64,000 bases of DNA from assembly GCA_039654915.1 (NCBI GenBank), contig CM077596.1, positions 47,304,501 to 47,368,500 of the forward strand, given 5' to 3'. Origin of the DNA: Aquilaria yunnanensis. Lineage: Eukaryota > Streptophyta > Magnoliopsida > Malvales > Thymelaeaceae. The number at the start of each line of letters is the position of its first letter. The first letter of the stretch is position 1. The position numbers were made by a program, and so were the translations under genes. This document shows, piece after piece, positions 22,517-35,750 of the stretch. Below the pieces are notes generated by a model. That model ran no database searches. It had not been told where the DNA came from and worked only from the letters and a program-made list of their open reading frames with translations.

Positions 22517-25500
22517 ATGGGTAAGTGTTCTTCCTTCGCGGTTTCTTTCTGGAGTCGCAACTTCGTCTTCTTTTCCTTCATGAAGCACGGCCTAGACTTT
22601 GTTGCCATTTGCTTGAGATGGAAGAATTACCTTCTGCTTGTAAAGAAATGAAGGATAAGTTAATATGGGAATTGTAAAGGAACAGCTAAGTTTTGGTGTG
22701 GTTTGGCATCTTCTTCATTTGACTATGCTTAAGACTTGGCTGGTTTTTACTTATACTCCTTTTCTGGGGCGGAAATCTGTAGGAATATTGTAGGTTTCGT
22801 TTGTGCATGAACTTGGTACTTTTTGGATGAGCAAATGCCGAGTATTGTGAATTACTATGACTGAAGTTCTCCTTGTTGTGTTCCCTTTTCCTTTTCTATT
22901 GGTAGATCTTGAGGTAGAGATCCGTGCGTTGCAGCTTGATTCTGCAGGTAGCATGGCTGAAATTATCCACTGTTTTTTTTTTTGTTTTCCTTGGTTGTTC
23001 AAGTTTTTGTGGTTTTTGCCCACCAAGCATTATTGTTGCATCTTAACAGAAGATAGCAATGAGGTAGTGGTGAATCCGGAAGATGTTAAGCAAGGAGCAG
23101 AGGTGACGGATAGGATGGAAGTTGAGGGGACAGATAAGATGGAAGCTGAGGTTGCCAAGGTTGAGGAAGGTTGTTGGTGCCGTATTATGCTTTACTCTAT
23201 CCATGTAATAATTATGCAGCATGCCAATAAGACTTACATAAGTGCGCGTGTTAAGGGAGTGAGAAGATTCGACATTCTATCCTTGTATGTTTTGGAGCTC
23301 TTTTTGCTTTAATTTCTAGTTAGGTTGGATGACTCTAGCAAAATTCAAACCACTTCCTTAAAGACTTGCTATAATTGAATTTGACATAATGACAGGATTC
23401 TGAGTTTATGGCAGACTTCTTTCTATCGTGCTATTGATCTATTGGAGTCTTTAAACCTGTTTGTCATGGTTTCAGGTGTAAGGGATATGGCTGATTTGAC
23501 TCGTTCTCCTGTTCAGGCACAGCCAAAAGGTTCCTTTACTTCCACCCGTTTGCATTGTTCTACCTGCTTTATCTTGATTTATGTAACAGCTTCTAACACC
23601 TTCTTTGGACATGCAGGGAAAGAAAAGGAGTCATCTGCTGTGGATCATGCTGCAGAGGAGCAAGAAGTGGAAGGAAATAAGAAGCGCCACCTGAATGTTG
23701 TATTCATTGGCCATGTTGGTAAGTTTTCTGCTTATTTTTGTCCTGAGATGGGAAGTGCAATGCCAATAGTTGAATGAACAAGTACTAAATGGAGATTCTT
23801 TGGATATTTTAAAGATCCAGATGTAAAATTTTTATTTATTATTGTTGTTGTTGTTGTTGTTGTTGGCAATGTTGTTTCAAATCAGTATGAAAGCAAGTCC
23901 ATATTTTGACTTCAAAGAGAAATTGGTTGCAGATGCCGGTAAGTCTACAACTGGCGGTCAGATTCTCTTCCTAAGTGGTCAGGTTGATGAACGTACAATT
24001 CAGAAATATGAGAAAGAAGCCAAGGATAAAAGTAGAGAAAGCTGGTGAGACTTTAATATACCTAATTTCAAGTGTCCTCACTGTTATTTAATTTTTTACC
24101 AAGGTTTCAATGTCTTGGAATTCATTGAGGGAGGTATTGGCTTAGTTTGTTCTTGCCTGGTTAAGTTGGTGATTGGCTAGGATCATCTTATGTGAAGGCA
24201 AATCCATGCACCTCATGCTGTTTCTTCCAAGCTTAAACAAGTTCCTGGTACGAAAGAATGTATTGTCTTTTGTGTGGTTGACATTGTAACCCAAAGTTCC
24301 ATACTGCATGTTCCTTTATTGAGACTACATACTAACAGACCCTAGAATGCTGTGCCTGAGCGGTGATGGACAGGATAGAGTATGTCAAAGTTGAAGGAGA
24401 AGGATAAAAAAGATAAAAGAAAGGGCAGTTACAGGTAAGTGTAAGGGACCAAGAAGATATTGTTACAACACTTGTTACTGTGTCATTGATTAGGGTGAAT
24501 AAGAATTCTCTTTGTTCTGCACTTGAAGCAAGATCTTGGTCATGATGTTTTAACAGAAGATAAAAGAATCTTGTCGAGCTTGAACTTTAAGTTAGTCTCT
24601 ATGTAGCTTGATGGTACTGTCTTGAGTATTGTAAGGGTCAGAAACGAGGGTTAATTGGCAGAGAGGTATAGATGTAGGGTACTATCAACCATTTGAGCTG
24701 AAAGTTGGGCTTCATAAATGGGGGGCTTGTTGGTCTGAGAAGCTGAACTGAAAATCAGAGAATCACATTATACTCAAACTTGAATTTTTTAAATGGTGAT
24801 GATGCAAACTGATCATGTAGTCTCCAGCATGAAGTGGGTATGAGGGAGAGAGAAATGGATGAGTCTGAGGCTGACTTGTCGCTGGGCCCGAATAAATAGC
24901 TTTCTGTGAAACTCACTAGCTCCAGTGGATAATTGCCCCGTTTGCATGATTTTGCAAAGTTATAGGCTTACTTCCAAATTTCTTGTTCTCTTTCTATGAT
25001 CTGGCTTGTTTCTCCTTGTCTTGTTTGTCCTATCTGGACCTATATTTTCCTACTGTTGTCCAAGCAAAACCAAGAAAATCTGAAGTGAAGTAAGTTGATC
25101 TGCTGAATTTGCTCGATGTTTGTTACCCTAATCCTCATTGTTTTGGTAACCTAGGTTGTTTTCATTGTTTAAGAGGAAATGTAGATTCGTTCACCTTCCC
25201 AGATACTCTCTACGCTTCGAAAAGGATGTTGCTTGAATTTTTCTTATTTAATTTTGACGTGAATTCATTTATAATATTTTTTTGTTAGAAAATCTTAAGA
25301 AATGTTCTTTTTTTTTTTGGTTCAATGGGGATTCAAATGGATCTAGTTTGCTTAACCTTCCCCTGGTTAAGTAGGGATCTGGAATTTATGTATCATTGAC
25401 ATATAAAATTTATGCATTATGTTCTATGTAGCATGAATTTATCAAGTCAAATTTTAGTGAAAAGGTGAGAGGTGAGATCTTTAGGTTTGAGGGGGAACAT

Positions 25501-28500
25501 GCATTTTAATCATCAGTGTAAATACTTGGTTGAGTTAAACAATGAATTAGCAAATATGAAGCAAGACCTTTGGCACACCTAGTCAACGAGTTGACTTGCT
25601 TTCTTCTTATTAAAGAGACCAGTTCTGCTTTGATAAGCTTTTTTGAGGCACTGTTCTAATAAAATCAAAAGTCAAGAGGAGCCTTCATCAAGTAGGTATG
25701 AAATTTTGAACTTGTCAGAAGTTCAATTTCATCATCAATGGGATTTAAGAAAGATAGACCTGTAAAAGATTGAGTGATGAAACTAATGAAAATGTGAGAA
25801 ATTTGTTTATCTGCAAAAAGGTTTTGCAAGTATGCGTAGTATGATTCTGTTCGTATGAAATTTACAATTATTCAATGACTTGCACATGCTAGAATGGATA
25901 TCTTTCCTTGTGTCTTAGAGTTATTACATTGCCTTGTACCATAGTCAGCTAATGCATTTTTTGCATCCTAGGTACATGGCATATATAATGGACACTAATG
26001 AAGAGGAAAGGGCTAAGGTAGGTTTTGTATTTTTTATGCAGGTTTTGTATTTTTTACGCTTTTTAAGTAAATTCTTGTGAGTGTAGTTTATTGTTTTATG
26101 CATTAATCTTCCCATCCTTAGTATGATAAACTTACAAAGTTTTTATATCTAAAATGTTGGTTGTAGGGTAAAACTGTTGAAGTTGGGAGAGCACACTTTG
26201 AGACCAAGAAAACTAGGTTTACGATTTTGGATGCCCCGGTAAATGTTCCCACCAAGTATCTCTTTTTATGCATTTTTCTTCAAAAAATTTTCATCTCTAT
26301 TGTGCATATTCATGAAATAATATTTTTTTTCTTGAGGTTCAACTATTCTATGTAGAAGTCTCCAATACATAGTATCCAATAGTTAATAAATGGGTGCTAA
26401 TTTCAATAGTTTCCAATTTAAGTTCGATGCCAACTGTTACTGTGAAGTGGTGCTTCACAAATTGGTGAAACATGTGTTATTCCTAGTACCACATAGATGG
26501 TCACGTATAACTATGTGGACTGGTGATTGTTAGAGTTGTTAAGTATTGCACCGTCAGTGCCTAAATAATATCATGGTGTATAGAGCTGTTTTCTTTGATA
26601 TGAAGGACCGGAAGACATTTTTTGGTTTTGTGACCACAGGTCTTATGTTCTTTGATAAATTTGGAAAGGTCAATTTTATGAATCTTGGAGATCAAAAGTT
26701 GGAACAATTTAGATTTGGGCTTTGGAGCATTGTTTGGCTTCTGTACATTTACGTTTGCAATGGTGAAATACCATATTAATTTGTGAAACATTAGTTTTCT
26801 TTTCTTTTTTGAAGAATGAAGTAGTACTGATAATTTTTTGTGTAATTTTGTGTAAAAAATTCCCTAGTCAGCCAATGTACTAAAAAACAGGGTTTTGGAT
26901 CTTGTGTTATAAAAAATGTAATAGTATTTTGTTTTGAAAAGATTGAGAGGAATAGCAATGCGTATAATAGAAATATATATGTTATGGATGTTATGTTGTG
27001 AAAGGAATTGAATTTTTCAATTGGTGAAAATATAAAGTAAAACAGTGTTTGCAATTTACAATCTATATCTAATAATAGATGTCTTTTATTGTATGAATTT
27101 GCAAGTGTGTAGTGATTGGTCTATGTTTTGATGTTTCCAATTTGGTATCCATTTTCACGTATCAACTTTCCTCATTAATCAGGGTCATAAAAGTTATGTC
27201 CCAAATATGATCAGTGGAGCATCTCAAGCAGATATTGGTGTGCTGGTATGTGAACTGAAGTATCTTATGTAGATTGTGTGATCATCACATTCGCTGTTTT
27301 GTAGCTTGTGTTGGACTCACTTTTCTCTGCCACATTGGTCAGGTGATTTCTGCTCGGAAAGGTGAATTTGAAACTGGATATGAGAGGGGTGGCCAGACAC
27401 GTGAGCATGTTCAACTAGCGAAAACTCTTGTGTGTCTAAGCTGCTCGTAGTTGTCAACAAGATGGATGACCCAACTGTTAACTGGTCAAAAGCAAGGTGC
27501 TTCAGCTTTGTTTTAATTGAACTTTCTGTATCCATGATATCATGTTTATCTTGCATTTTATTTGGTTTGCGAATTGATATTTGGTTTGATGGTGGCCTTT
27601 GCTAGGTATGATGAAATTGAATCAAAAGATGATACCATTTCTGAAATCTTCTGGCTACAATGTGAAGAAAGGTAATGGATATGCTTATGTCTGTGTTAAG
27701 TTATGGTACTAATTAGGATAACAATCGATCAACCAAGCCTGAACCCAAAACTAGTTGGGATTGTCAACAAGAACCACGTGTCTCATTCCACCTGTTTGGA
27801 GATATGTTTCTATAGGTGGATGTTCAAGTAGCAAACCTGTAATTTATTTCTTATTTTTAAGAAACATCTGATGATGTAAAGGTACTTATTTCTGTTGTTC
27901 TTGTCAAACTTACAGATGTCGTTTTCCTTCCTATATCTGGTCTTCTTGGCTCAAATATGCAAACCAGAATTGATAAGAAGATTTGTTCTTGGTGGGATGG
28001 TCCTTGCCTATTTGAAGCCATGGATGCGGTTGAAGTTCCAGCAAGAGATCCAAAAGGTCCATTTAGGTATGTGAAAGACAAAAGATGCTGATCTGCAACT
28101 CCTTCCATCCAAAAATAGAGTTCATTTTTACCATTTGGGGGATGTCCCAAAATTTGGTTGCCTTTCCCTAGATGGTGTTTTCTTTTTGTCTAGCATAAGA
28201 AGAGGGTACTAAGGAAAGCAGATGAATGGAAAATTTACCTAAATGTGTGCAAAAAAGTGAAGTGGATCCTTAGTTTGGGGTTGGAAGGAGTCTTTTTATG
28301 GGCCATATTTTTCTTCCTAATACTCATCTGTCTGTATTCACTTGTGTTCATTGTTCGATCATATTGTTCTTCTCAAAACCTGTAGGATGCCTATAATTGA
28401 CAAATTTAAATACATGGGAACTGTTGTGATGGGAAAGGTTGAATCTGGTAGCGTGCGGGAAGGTGATTCGTTACTGGTTATTGCAAATAAGGTGCTAGTC

Positions 28501-30693
28501 ATTTCTTTTTTTTTTTTTGTTTTCTGTTTCCATGTAGCCTTATATTTATGAGATCTTAGAGTTTTAAGAATGGAATGCAGGCCCCAGTGAAGGTCCTTGC
28601 TATATTTATTGATGAAAACAGAGTTAGGTGTGCAGGACCTGGTGAAAACCTTCGCATTAGATTATCCGGAGTTGAAGAAGAGGACATACTGTCAGGATTT
28701 GTGTTGTCAAGTGTAGGTAAGTTATCTCTTTAGAATTTCTGCAGTTACATTTTGCAAGCGCTTTTCCACACAAGATAAGGAAACATATGATGATGACTGT
28801 TTTGGTATTTCATCCAATGATTCCTTTGCTTGGTTCAAGAATAAGATATGGTGTAAAACATAGCCACTTTTCCTTTGCTTGGATTTGTACTGAAGTTGAG
28901 ATTCAGGCGTGGTCTAATGATACGATGATTCTGTTATGTCGTAGTTCCAGTTTTAGTGGCATGGTGAGCTATTTGGAAGTGTATCTTGTGGTAGAAAAGC
29001 AGGGGAATTGAGCTAGCTCCCTGGTCTATAGTTTTTTTTCCCTCTTTGCTATTAATCGGTGTTAATAATTACTGAGGAACATTATTTCGTTCCACTTGAA
29101 TCATAAAGGAAGTTACCTAATTAGATAAACTTTGATTAAAAAATGAGTAAGACTAGTTTTAGAGTTTATTGATGGATGAGGGGCAAAAGGAATAGTTGTC
29201 AACCAAGAATAGTTATCTAATTAGATAATTCATGGTCACTTGCTAGAAGCGTGTACTTTCTCATTTTAAAAAAAAAAATTGCATTCAATCTTGCATTTTG
29301 CCCTTAGTGGTGAATTGCATTGATGGGCTTTTGATTGGAAGTGAAGCTGTATAGCTGCCATCTTTGTTCTTTTGGTGTTTTTTTTTTTTTTTGTGGCCAC
29401 ACAGGAGAGGGGGGGGGGGGGGGGGGGGGGGGAGTTCTAGTGCTTAAAGCACGAATTAAAAGAAGTAATGGCTGGATGTGAATCCTGAAATGAAAAATCT
29501 AAGCTGTTTTAAGTCAATTCATGGCCATAAACAAATGAGCGTGATAGACAGTAATCCTGTAAGACCTTAATGTAAGGGTTTCCCTTTTGTTTAGTTATGC
29601 TAGCTAGTCTGGAGCATGCCATTTTTCTGGCCTTTGTATCTGTTACTTCCATGTTTTTTTTTTCATTTATTTGCCACGCTAGCGATTGTTTTTCTATTGG
29701 TTCATCTGAGGCTTTCTGTCCTTCCTTTTACAGCAACACCAATACCTGCCGTTACTGAATTCACAGCTCAGTTGCAGATTCTCGAATTGTTGGAGAATGT
29801 AAATACCTTTTACCTTTTCTTATGCCTAGATTTCTTTTCAGGTGTAAGGAAGTTACAATTATGGAAGCAAATGTTGTAATGTTGTACTTGTTCATGCTGT
29901 AGGCAATTTTCTCTGCTGGTTATAAGGCAGTCTTGCACATTCACTCTGTTGTTGAGGAATGTGAGATTATTGACCTTCTGCAGCAAATTGATCTTAAGAC
30001 AAAGAAACCGATAAAAAAGAAAGTTCTATTTGTGAAGAATGGCGCAATTGTTGTGTGTCGAGTTCAGGTTTTGCTCTTGTTCTCCATGAAGAGTTTTCTT
30101 GGTGATATTTGCTCCTTGTTATAAATTAGAACCTATGTCTGAAATTTATCTCAGGTGAACAACACAATATGCATTGAGAAGTTCTCAGATTTTGCACAAC
30201 TTGGAAGATTTACTCTTCGCACTGAAGGTAATTCTTTAGCTCTGATCTTTTTCCCAGTAGCTTGAAATCACAAAAGAGTGTAGTTCAGAGCACCGGGGAA
30301 TGACTGGCTTTAGCTTGCTTCCACATTTCCATTGAACCTCTGGGGCTCTCCTACCAACTTAATTTATTTGCAAGATGAGTTAGCTACATTGTATTTCACT
30401 GAGATTCTGAGAACATTTTGTTTTGTTTGTACCATTTACATTTCGAAATAGCAAAATATAATGTCCTGCATTTCCATTTAAAACTAGAAAAATGTGATCT
30501 TCTGTTGTTGTATGGGTTGGTTTAGATTTTTCCTCATGCTGCTACTGTATTCCGTGTTAATACCTCTGCATGCTAATAGAAACAGCTCTTTTTAACATGC
30601 ACTATTTCGAATTTGCATATCTGACTTTTTCTACTGTGTTTTACAGGGAAAACGATCGCAGTTGGGAAAGTCACAGGCCTTCCCTATGCTTAA
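22517..30693 (+). CDS. ERF3: eRF3, peptide chain release factor GTP-binding subunit
   Basis: eRF3 is the GTPase partner of eRF1 that ends translation in the cytosol. Eighteen exons: 22517-22520, 22906-22947, 23050-23169, 23476-23529, 23617-23718, 23933-24044, 25972-26017, 26167-26238, 27183-27245, 27343-27496, 27606-27671, 27916-28066, 28386-28491, 28581-28716, 29734-29798, 29903-30067, 30155-30227, 30647-30693. All introns are GT-AG. The model gives about 525 aa, close to the Arabidopsis protein. Visible parts: an acidic N-terminus starting MDLEVEIRALQLDS, P-loop GHVDAGKST (from residue 105), DAPGH (182-186), NKMD (244-247), and eRF1-binding beta-barrels ending GKTIAVGKVTGLPYA. As written, one base is missing near 27430 and one is extra near 27628; the first leads to TAG at 27448-27450 and a 240-aa product. 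The loss and gain cancel, so assembly error is likely, but real inactivation cannot be excluded. Confidence 0.92.
23842..23865 (+). repeat. (TTG)8 microsatellite in eRF3 intron 5
   Basis: Eight perfect TTG units lie about 67 bp before the acceptor of exon 6. Confidence 0.9.
29409..29432 (+). repeat. Uninterrupted G24 tract in eRF3 intron 14
   Basis: Twenty-four consecutive G residues follow a T15 run (29378-29392) after a 16-bp spacer. The intron runs 28717-29733. Such a tract can form G-quadruplex DNA or RNA and is prone to length error in sequencing. Confidence 0.95.
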
Positions 30694-31941
30694 AACAATT
30701 TTGTTATTAGTGGTGAGATTTCGGAATCATTGCTTTATATTTCATTTCATGAATTGTAGCAGATGGCTTGGGGGAAAAATGGATAACTTGGATATCATGG
30801 ATTGTTGCTTGTGTTTCATGAATGGATATACATGGTGTGTGTGTGAAAAGTTCTCATGGGGATGGAAATTTTAATGCATAGGTTAGTTGTTTCTCTGGGT
30901 ATATTTCTGTACCTGGTAGTGTAATTTCTGCCTATGAATGAGAACAGCTGAGCTATTTCATGGCGATAAATTGAAAGTTCTGCAATTCATTTGTTTTCCC
31001 TGCATGATAAATGTCCAATGCTAACCACCTTCTTGGTGACGTGATATTAGGTTAACAGGTCTCAGGTTGATAGCGCAGTTGCATAGCATCTCTTTTGCCT
31101 ATTCTGATTCATGCTTCGGAGCAGAGTTGTTTTATGTTACGACGGCATTGCCACAGCTCGTTAGAATCTTGCTCTCCACGTTTTACGGAAAGAAGGTAAT
31201 GAAGTAATAGATGAAAGGATAGGGAGCTTTTTCGTGTGGCGCTGCATTTGCTCGTCCTGATGTTGTGCAAGTTGGTTTCGAGGATGACATGTAAATCATA
31301 GTAAGGAAGTAGTTCAGCCATATGAATGAGTCATGGTTCAAGGTTTTGCCCCCGTGTCGGTTAATATTGAATCTTGCCAATGCTTTATTGAGGGGTTCAG
31401 ATGTATCTTTAAACTCTTGGTTTATACCATTGAAAATACCATGATGGATTGATTGGAACTTCCCGACTTCTAATCCGGATTGGCCCCTATATCAATGACT
31501 GGAGATGTGAACTGAAGCAATTTTTTTTCCTGTTTGTTTTCGTCAAAGGAATTTCAGGCCATTTCAGTTCAAAAGTTAAACCAAGGGTACATTTGTTGGG
31601 AGATTATTGTAAAGTGATTATATACTATTTGACTCATCTATATTTTTTTTGGTACTCAGAATATAATATAAGACATTACAATGATTTAGAGAGAAAAATA
31701 AGGCACAACTTAATAACGGGTAAGGTTTTTCTTTAACCTTGGGAGAGGCTTGAACCATGGTCTTGTTAGGTAACTTTGGTGTACTTTAAAGTAGTCAAAT
31801 ATTAAGTGCAGCTCATTTATATTTTAAGGTGGAAAACTGACTTTAATTTTTGAGAAAGTAGGAAGTGCTTTTTATCATTTTTTTAAAGTTGGGTAAGAAA
31901 GGCAAAAAAGCGAAAAAATTAATTATTTTCTTAAAAAAATA
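30694..31941 (+). other. eRF3 3' UTR and intergenic DNA
   Basis: The first 700 bp or so after the stop have a base composition like a transcribed 3' UTR. The short frames at 30662, 31109, 31183 and 31449 overlap one another and carry no known motif. A GGCTTGAACC block at about 31747 resembles a Pol III B-box in reverse, but no A-box partner was seen. Confidence 0.35.
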
Positions 31942-32168
31942 CTTGCTTTGTGCCAAAGTCTTTTGTACAGTTTTAGTTTTTTTACTTAAGTTTGATTTAA
32001 ATTTATTTATATTAGTATTTGTTAAAAAATTTTAAAAATTTATACTTAAAAACTACAACACTTATAGTTTTAAATATAATTTTTCAAAAAATTTTACTAA
32101 ATATTAATATAAATAAATTTAAGTTAAAAAAAATGAAATGATACAAAAAATCTGGGACAAATTGGTTA
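31942..32168. mobile_element. AT-rich foldback MITE
   Basis: The whole segment is an imperfect palindrome with arms of about 105 bp. The left arm reads TTTGTGCCAAAGTC, then AAATTTATTTATATTAGTAT. The reverse complement of the right arm reads TTTGTCCCAGATTT, then AAATTTATTTATATTAATAT. A short loop lies around TACAACACTTA (32054). It has no coding capacity. Confidence 0.65.
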
Positions 32169-33499
32169 AATAAAATATATGGTTTCAAATAAGTTTGTTC
32201 GGAGATTGAATATAATCGTTTTTAATCACTTGAATGAGTTGAGGCGAAGGTAGCCTAAATTTGAATAGTTGGAAACACGTAACCGTTTAGTTTGGGCCCC
32301 GAATTTGAAACGAGACAAGATGAATTATCAATTGTGGATTTCTTATGAGCTAGCGATTGTGTTAATGTGCTATTTTGGGTAATGAACTATTGATTGATCA
32401 ATGGTACGGGGTTCATTCCTTTTTTCTTTTTTGTCAACAAAATGTTTTGAAAATGTTTTTTTTTTTAGTTTATGAAATATAAGATTTCGATTACTATAAA
32501 AGTAGAGTAAATACTCATTCTGTATAAAAAAAAAATTGTTAATGTTTTTCCAAAATCACTTCCAAATACACCTTTGTTTCAGGCTTCGCATACATTTCCT
32601 GAGGTACTGCAAAAACATATAAAAGATATGGAAAGAGATTACTTTCATGAAAATAAAAAATCATCTTAATGGTATGCCATTAGACTCTTTCTCTTATCAT
32701 TTATCAGGTTAACAATAGCACCAATAAAAAGTATACAGGAGAGGAGGATCTTCTTAGCTTGGTTGAAACCCCAGCTCGGCACAAATCTTACATTATTATT
32801 ATTATTATTATATACTAAAAAGTGTAGCTCTTGGAGGTTTATGTGTTGTGCCCCCATTGGCTTTGCTGAGAAACTAGTAATTGACCCATATTTTGCTGCG
32901 TGTTGATCAATAAACATACAAAATTTTCACATCAAGTACATTATATTAAAAAATATTAAAAAATTAAAGAATTCAAAACTAAATTATGATCAGTTTAATA
33001 ATTTTGGAAAACGTAAAATGTTTCAAATTTATTGGTAACCAATTTTTTTTTAATTTTAAGCACAAAATGAGTTCTTGAGTATAACTCATGCAATTTTGGG
33101 GGCCTAAAATGTAAAAAATAAAAAAATTATAATATTTTTTGTGTTTATTAGGATGTAGTGGCAAAAATATCTGATTTCAAAGTTGAAGGACTAAAGAATA
33201 TCATCATACATAATTAGAGTACATCTTCTGTAATTTTATAATTTTTTATTGGACATTTTTTGGGCAAGAAGAACGGCCTTAAGTCTTAACTATGTAAAAG
33301 AAAAAAAAAAAGAATTATAACAAAAGTAAAGGACGTCACTTTCAATCCCGAGGGACTTCGTTAGTACAACTAGATAGGGTTTAACCACGGCTTAGAAAAA
33401 AAAAAAAGGAAATACAAAAATTACTTACGTCAAAAGCGATCAGTTAAAAAGAAAAGCTCTTTGCTCATTTTCTAGTAGAAGCAGACACCATCTAGAAAT
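32169..33499. other. AT-rich intergenic DNA, nothing recognised
   Basis: The stretch contains an (ATT)n microsatellite at about 32792-32811 and several A or T runs. The minus-strand frames of 83 aa (32666-32917) and 61 aa (32979-33164) have no recognisable content. Confidence 0.5.
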
Positions 33500-35750
33500 T
33501 TGATTAGTGTTAAGGTTTTAGTTAATTATCTCAAACTAGTTTTGTTTTCATTGATCTTAGAATATCAAAATGCTTTTGTGCCTGATCGTTCCATACATGA
33601 TAATGTTCTTGTAGCTCATGAACTCTTGTATGTTGTTTGCCACATTACCCTCGCTAGTAGTCCAAGAAGATATAAGACAGTTCTTAAACTTGATATTAGA
33701 AAGGCTTATGATAAGCTTCAATGGTTATTTGTGGGAAAAGTTCTTCGAGTCATGCAATTTTTAGAATTGTATCATATTCTGTCTTGGTTAACGGCTACAC
33801 TACCGACTAGTTTTTCCCTCAATTTGGGATTTGCCAAGGAGATCCTCTCTCTCTACACTTATTTATTTTATATGCAGAAGCATTGTCTAGTCATTTTCTT
33901 CGGTTACAGTTTTCAAATAATCTTCAAGGACTAAAAGCTAGTAGAAATGAGCTTGCTATTAGTCATTTGTTTTATGTAGATGATTGCTTGATTTTCTTCA
34001 AAGCTAACACCTCTTTAGTCCATCATTTGAAGGAAGCCTTAAATCTTTATGCTACAGTGGTAGGTCAGCTACAAGTTAGAATGAATGTTTAGTCGCAATG
34101 TTCCTAGTGCCTTAAAATAAGAATACCAATAGATCCTGTCTTTCAGGGTTAATGATGGTATTATAAATTATTTAGGCTACCATTTGCTAAAGACTTCTTA
34201 GAAGATGATGTCATTTTAGGAGCTAGTGGATAAGATTTAGATACACTTGGCAAGTTGGAAATGGAAGCTATTGAATCGTGTGGGTATATTAACTTTGGTA
34301 CATTCTAACTTATTATCCATTCCTATGTATATGATATCCTTTTTCAAGGTGCCAGTGACACTTTTCAATTCCATATTTAATACCTTGATTTGATATTGGT
34401 GGTTTAGTTCTTAGGATAAAAGAAGTCTGCATCTTAAGCAGCAAGGACTTTTAATACTCCTTAAAGGCTTGGGAGGCCTTGCTATTAAAGATATTCAATT
34501 ATTTAACTAAGCATTACTTGGGAAAATTTTTTGGCAAATTAGTGGAGTAAATCCTCAATCGCTTGTGTCCCATGTGTTGATGACAAAGTATGGAACACTC
34601 TATTCTATTTGGAGTATCACTTGTGTTTCGTGTGTTGACAGTAAAGTATGGAGCACTCCATTCTGTTTTGAGTGTCAAATGTGCTGATAATGTGTTCAAA
34701 ATTTGGCGAAGCCTTTTGCATGGTCAAGAATTACTTTTCCCCTTATGTTCAGTGGCACATTGGCTCAGGCCAATCTATCAGAGTTTGGGAGGATCAATGG
34801 ATTCCGGGTATTGCCCTAGAGACACTTTGGTCTTTGACACCACAAGTAACATATGACCCTAACCCTTAAGGTGTTTCAGTTGGTTGATACACTAACGAGT
34901 GGAACATTCCTTTCCTTGACAAGATTTTTTTTAGAAGTAATCATTGATAAGATCCTTAGCCAAACTCCGCTAGGCAATAATGGAAGGACAGACATTGTCA
35001 AATGGATATGTATTACTTTTGGTACCTATATTATAAAGAAGAGGTATGCATTATAACAAATAAGGAAATTGAGATCATTGCTCAACTCTAATCAAGATTC
35101 TATTAATTCGTATCCTAGACCATACTTGCTTAAGGTTGTCAAGCACCTAAGGGCTTTTATGATTCCACACAAACTAAAGATCTTTGTTGGAAATGTCTAG
35201 TCAATGTGCTGCCCACTACGGATAATCTAGCAATTCATGAAGGTCTTCCTAACCCTACATTTTCTCAGTGTGGGACTGCTAGGGAAACTATAATGCATTT
35301 ATTCTAGGAATTCTCAAGTCCTTTGGAAGTTTAGGGTAATTTCTACTCCTCCCCTCGTACTAGGCAAGTTTCATCTTTTGATTCTTGGCTTATAATGATA
35401 TTAGCCTCTTAACCAAAGTGAGAATTTGAGTAACTATCATATCTAGTCTCTACTCTTTGGACTATAGGACTAGGTTGAAATGAGTGCATTTTTCGTAATG
35501 CTGCCTTTCATACTCAGTCCATTATAGCAAGGAGAAATGTTTTCTGGCAATAACTTATCATTGCTAGAGACTACCTAATTCTTCCATTTACTCTTTTGTT
35601 CAACATCCTAAATCCCCCTTTTCATTCATGAGAAGCTAAAAAATTATTAAAACTTTCTCAAAATTCAAACATTTTTCTTGTTGATATAGTGTGGTATACA
35701 ACTTAAAGGTTGGGAGTAGCTGCATGGATCTAGATGGGTATTAATGTTGA
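33500..35750 (+). mobile_element. LINE (non-LTR retrotransposon) remnant
   Basis: Successive broken frames read as a plant L1-type reverse transcriptase. NAFVPDRSIHDNVLVAHEL and LKLDIRKAYDKLQW are in 33500-33934. The catalytic box YVDD (33973-33984; FADD in most plant LINEs) is followed by CLIFFKA. VWEDQWIPG is in 34672-34869, and a zinc-finger-like CGTARETIMHLF block is near 35270. Traces of an RNase H-like domain appear near 35685-35740. Frameshifts and stops between blocks show that it is dead. No poly-A tail or target-site duplication could be assigned. Confidence 0.85.

Noticed and set aside
26546..27054. Frames of 76-87 aa on both strands in eRF3 intron 8
   Set aside because: They lie wholly inside an intron with clear flanking exons and have no known motif.
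31700..31760. GGCTTGAACC block resembling a reversed Pol III B-box
   Set aside because: No A-box partner or tRNA fold could be found at the right distance.
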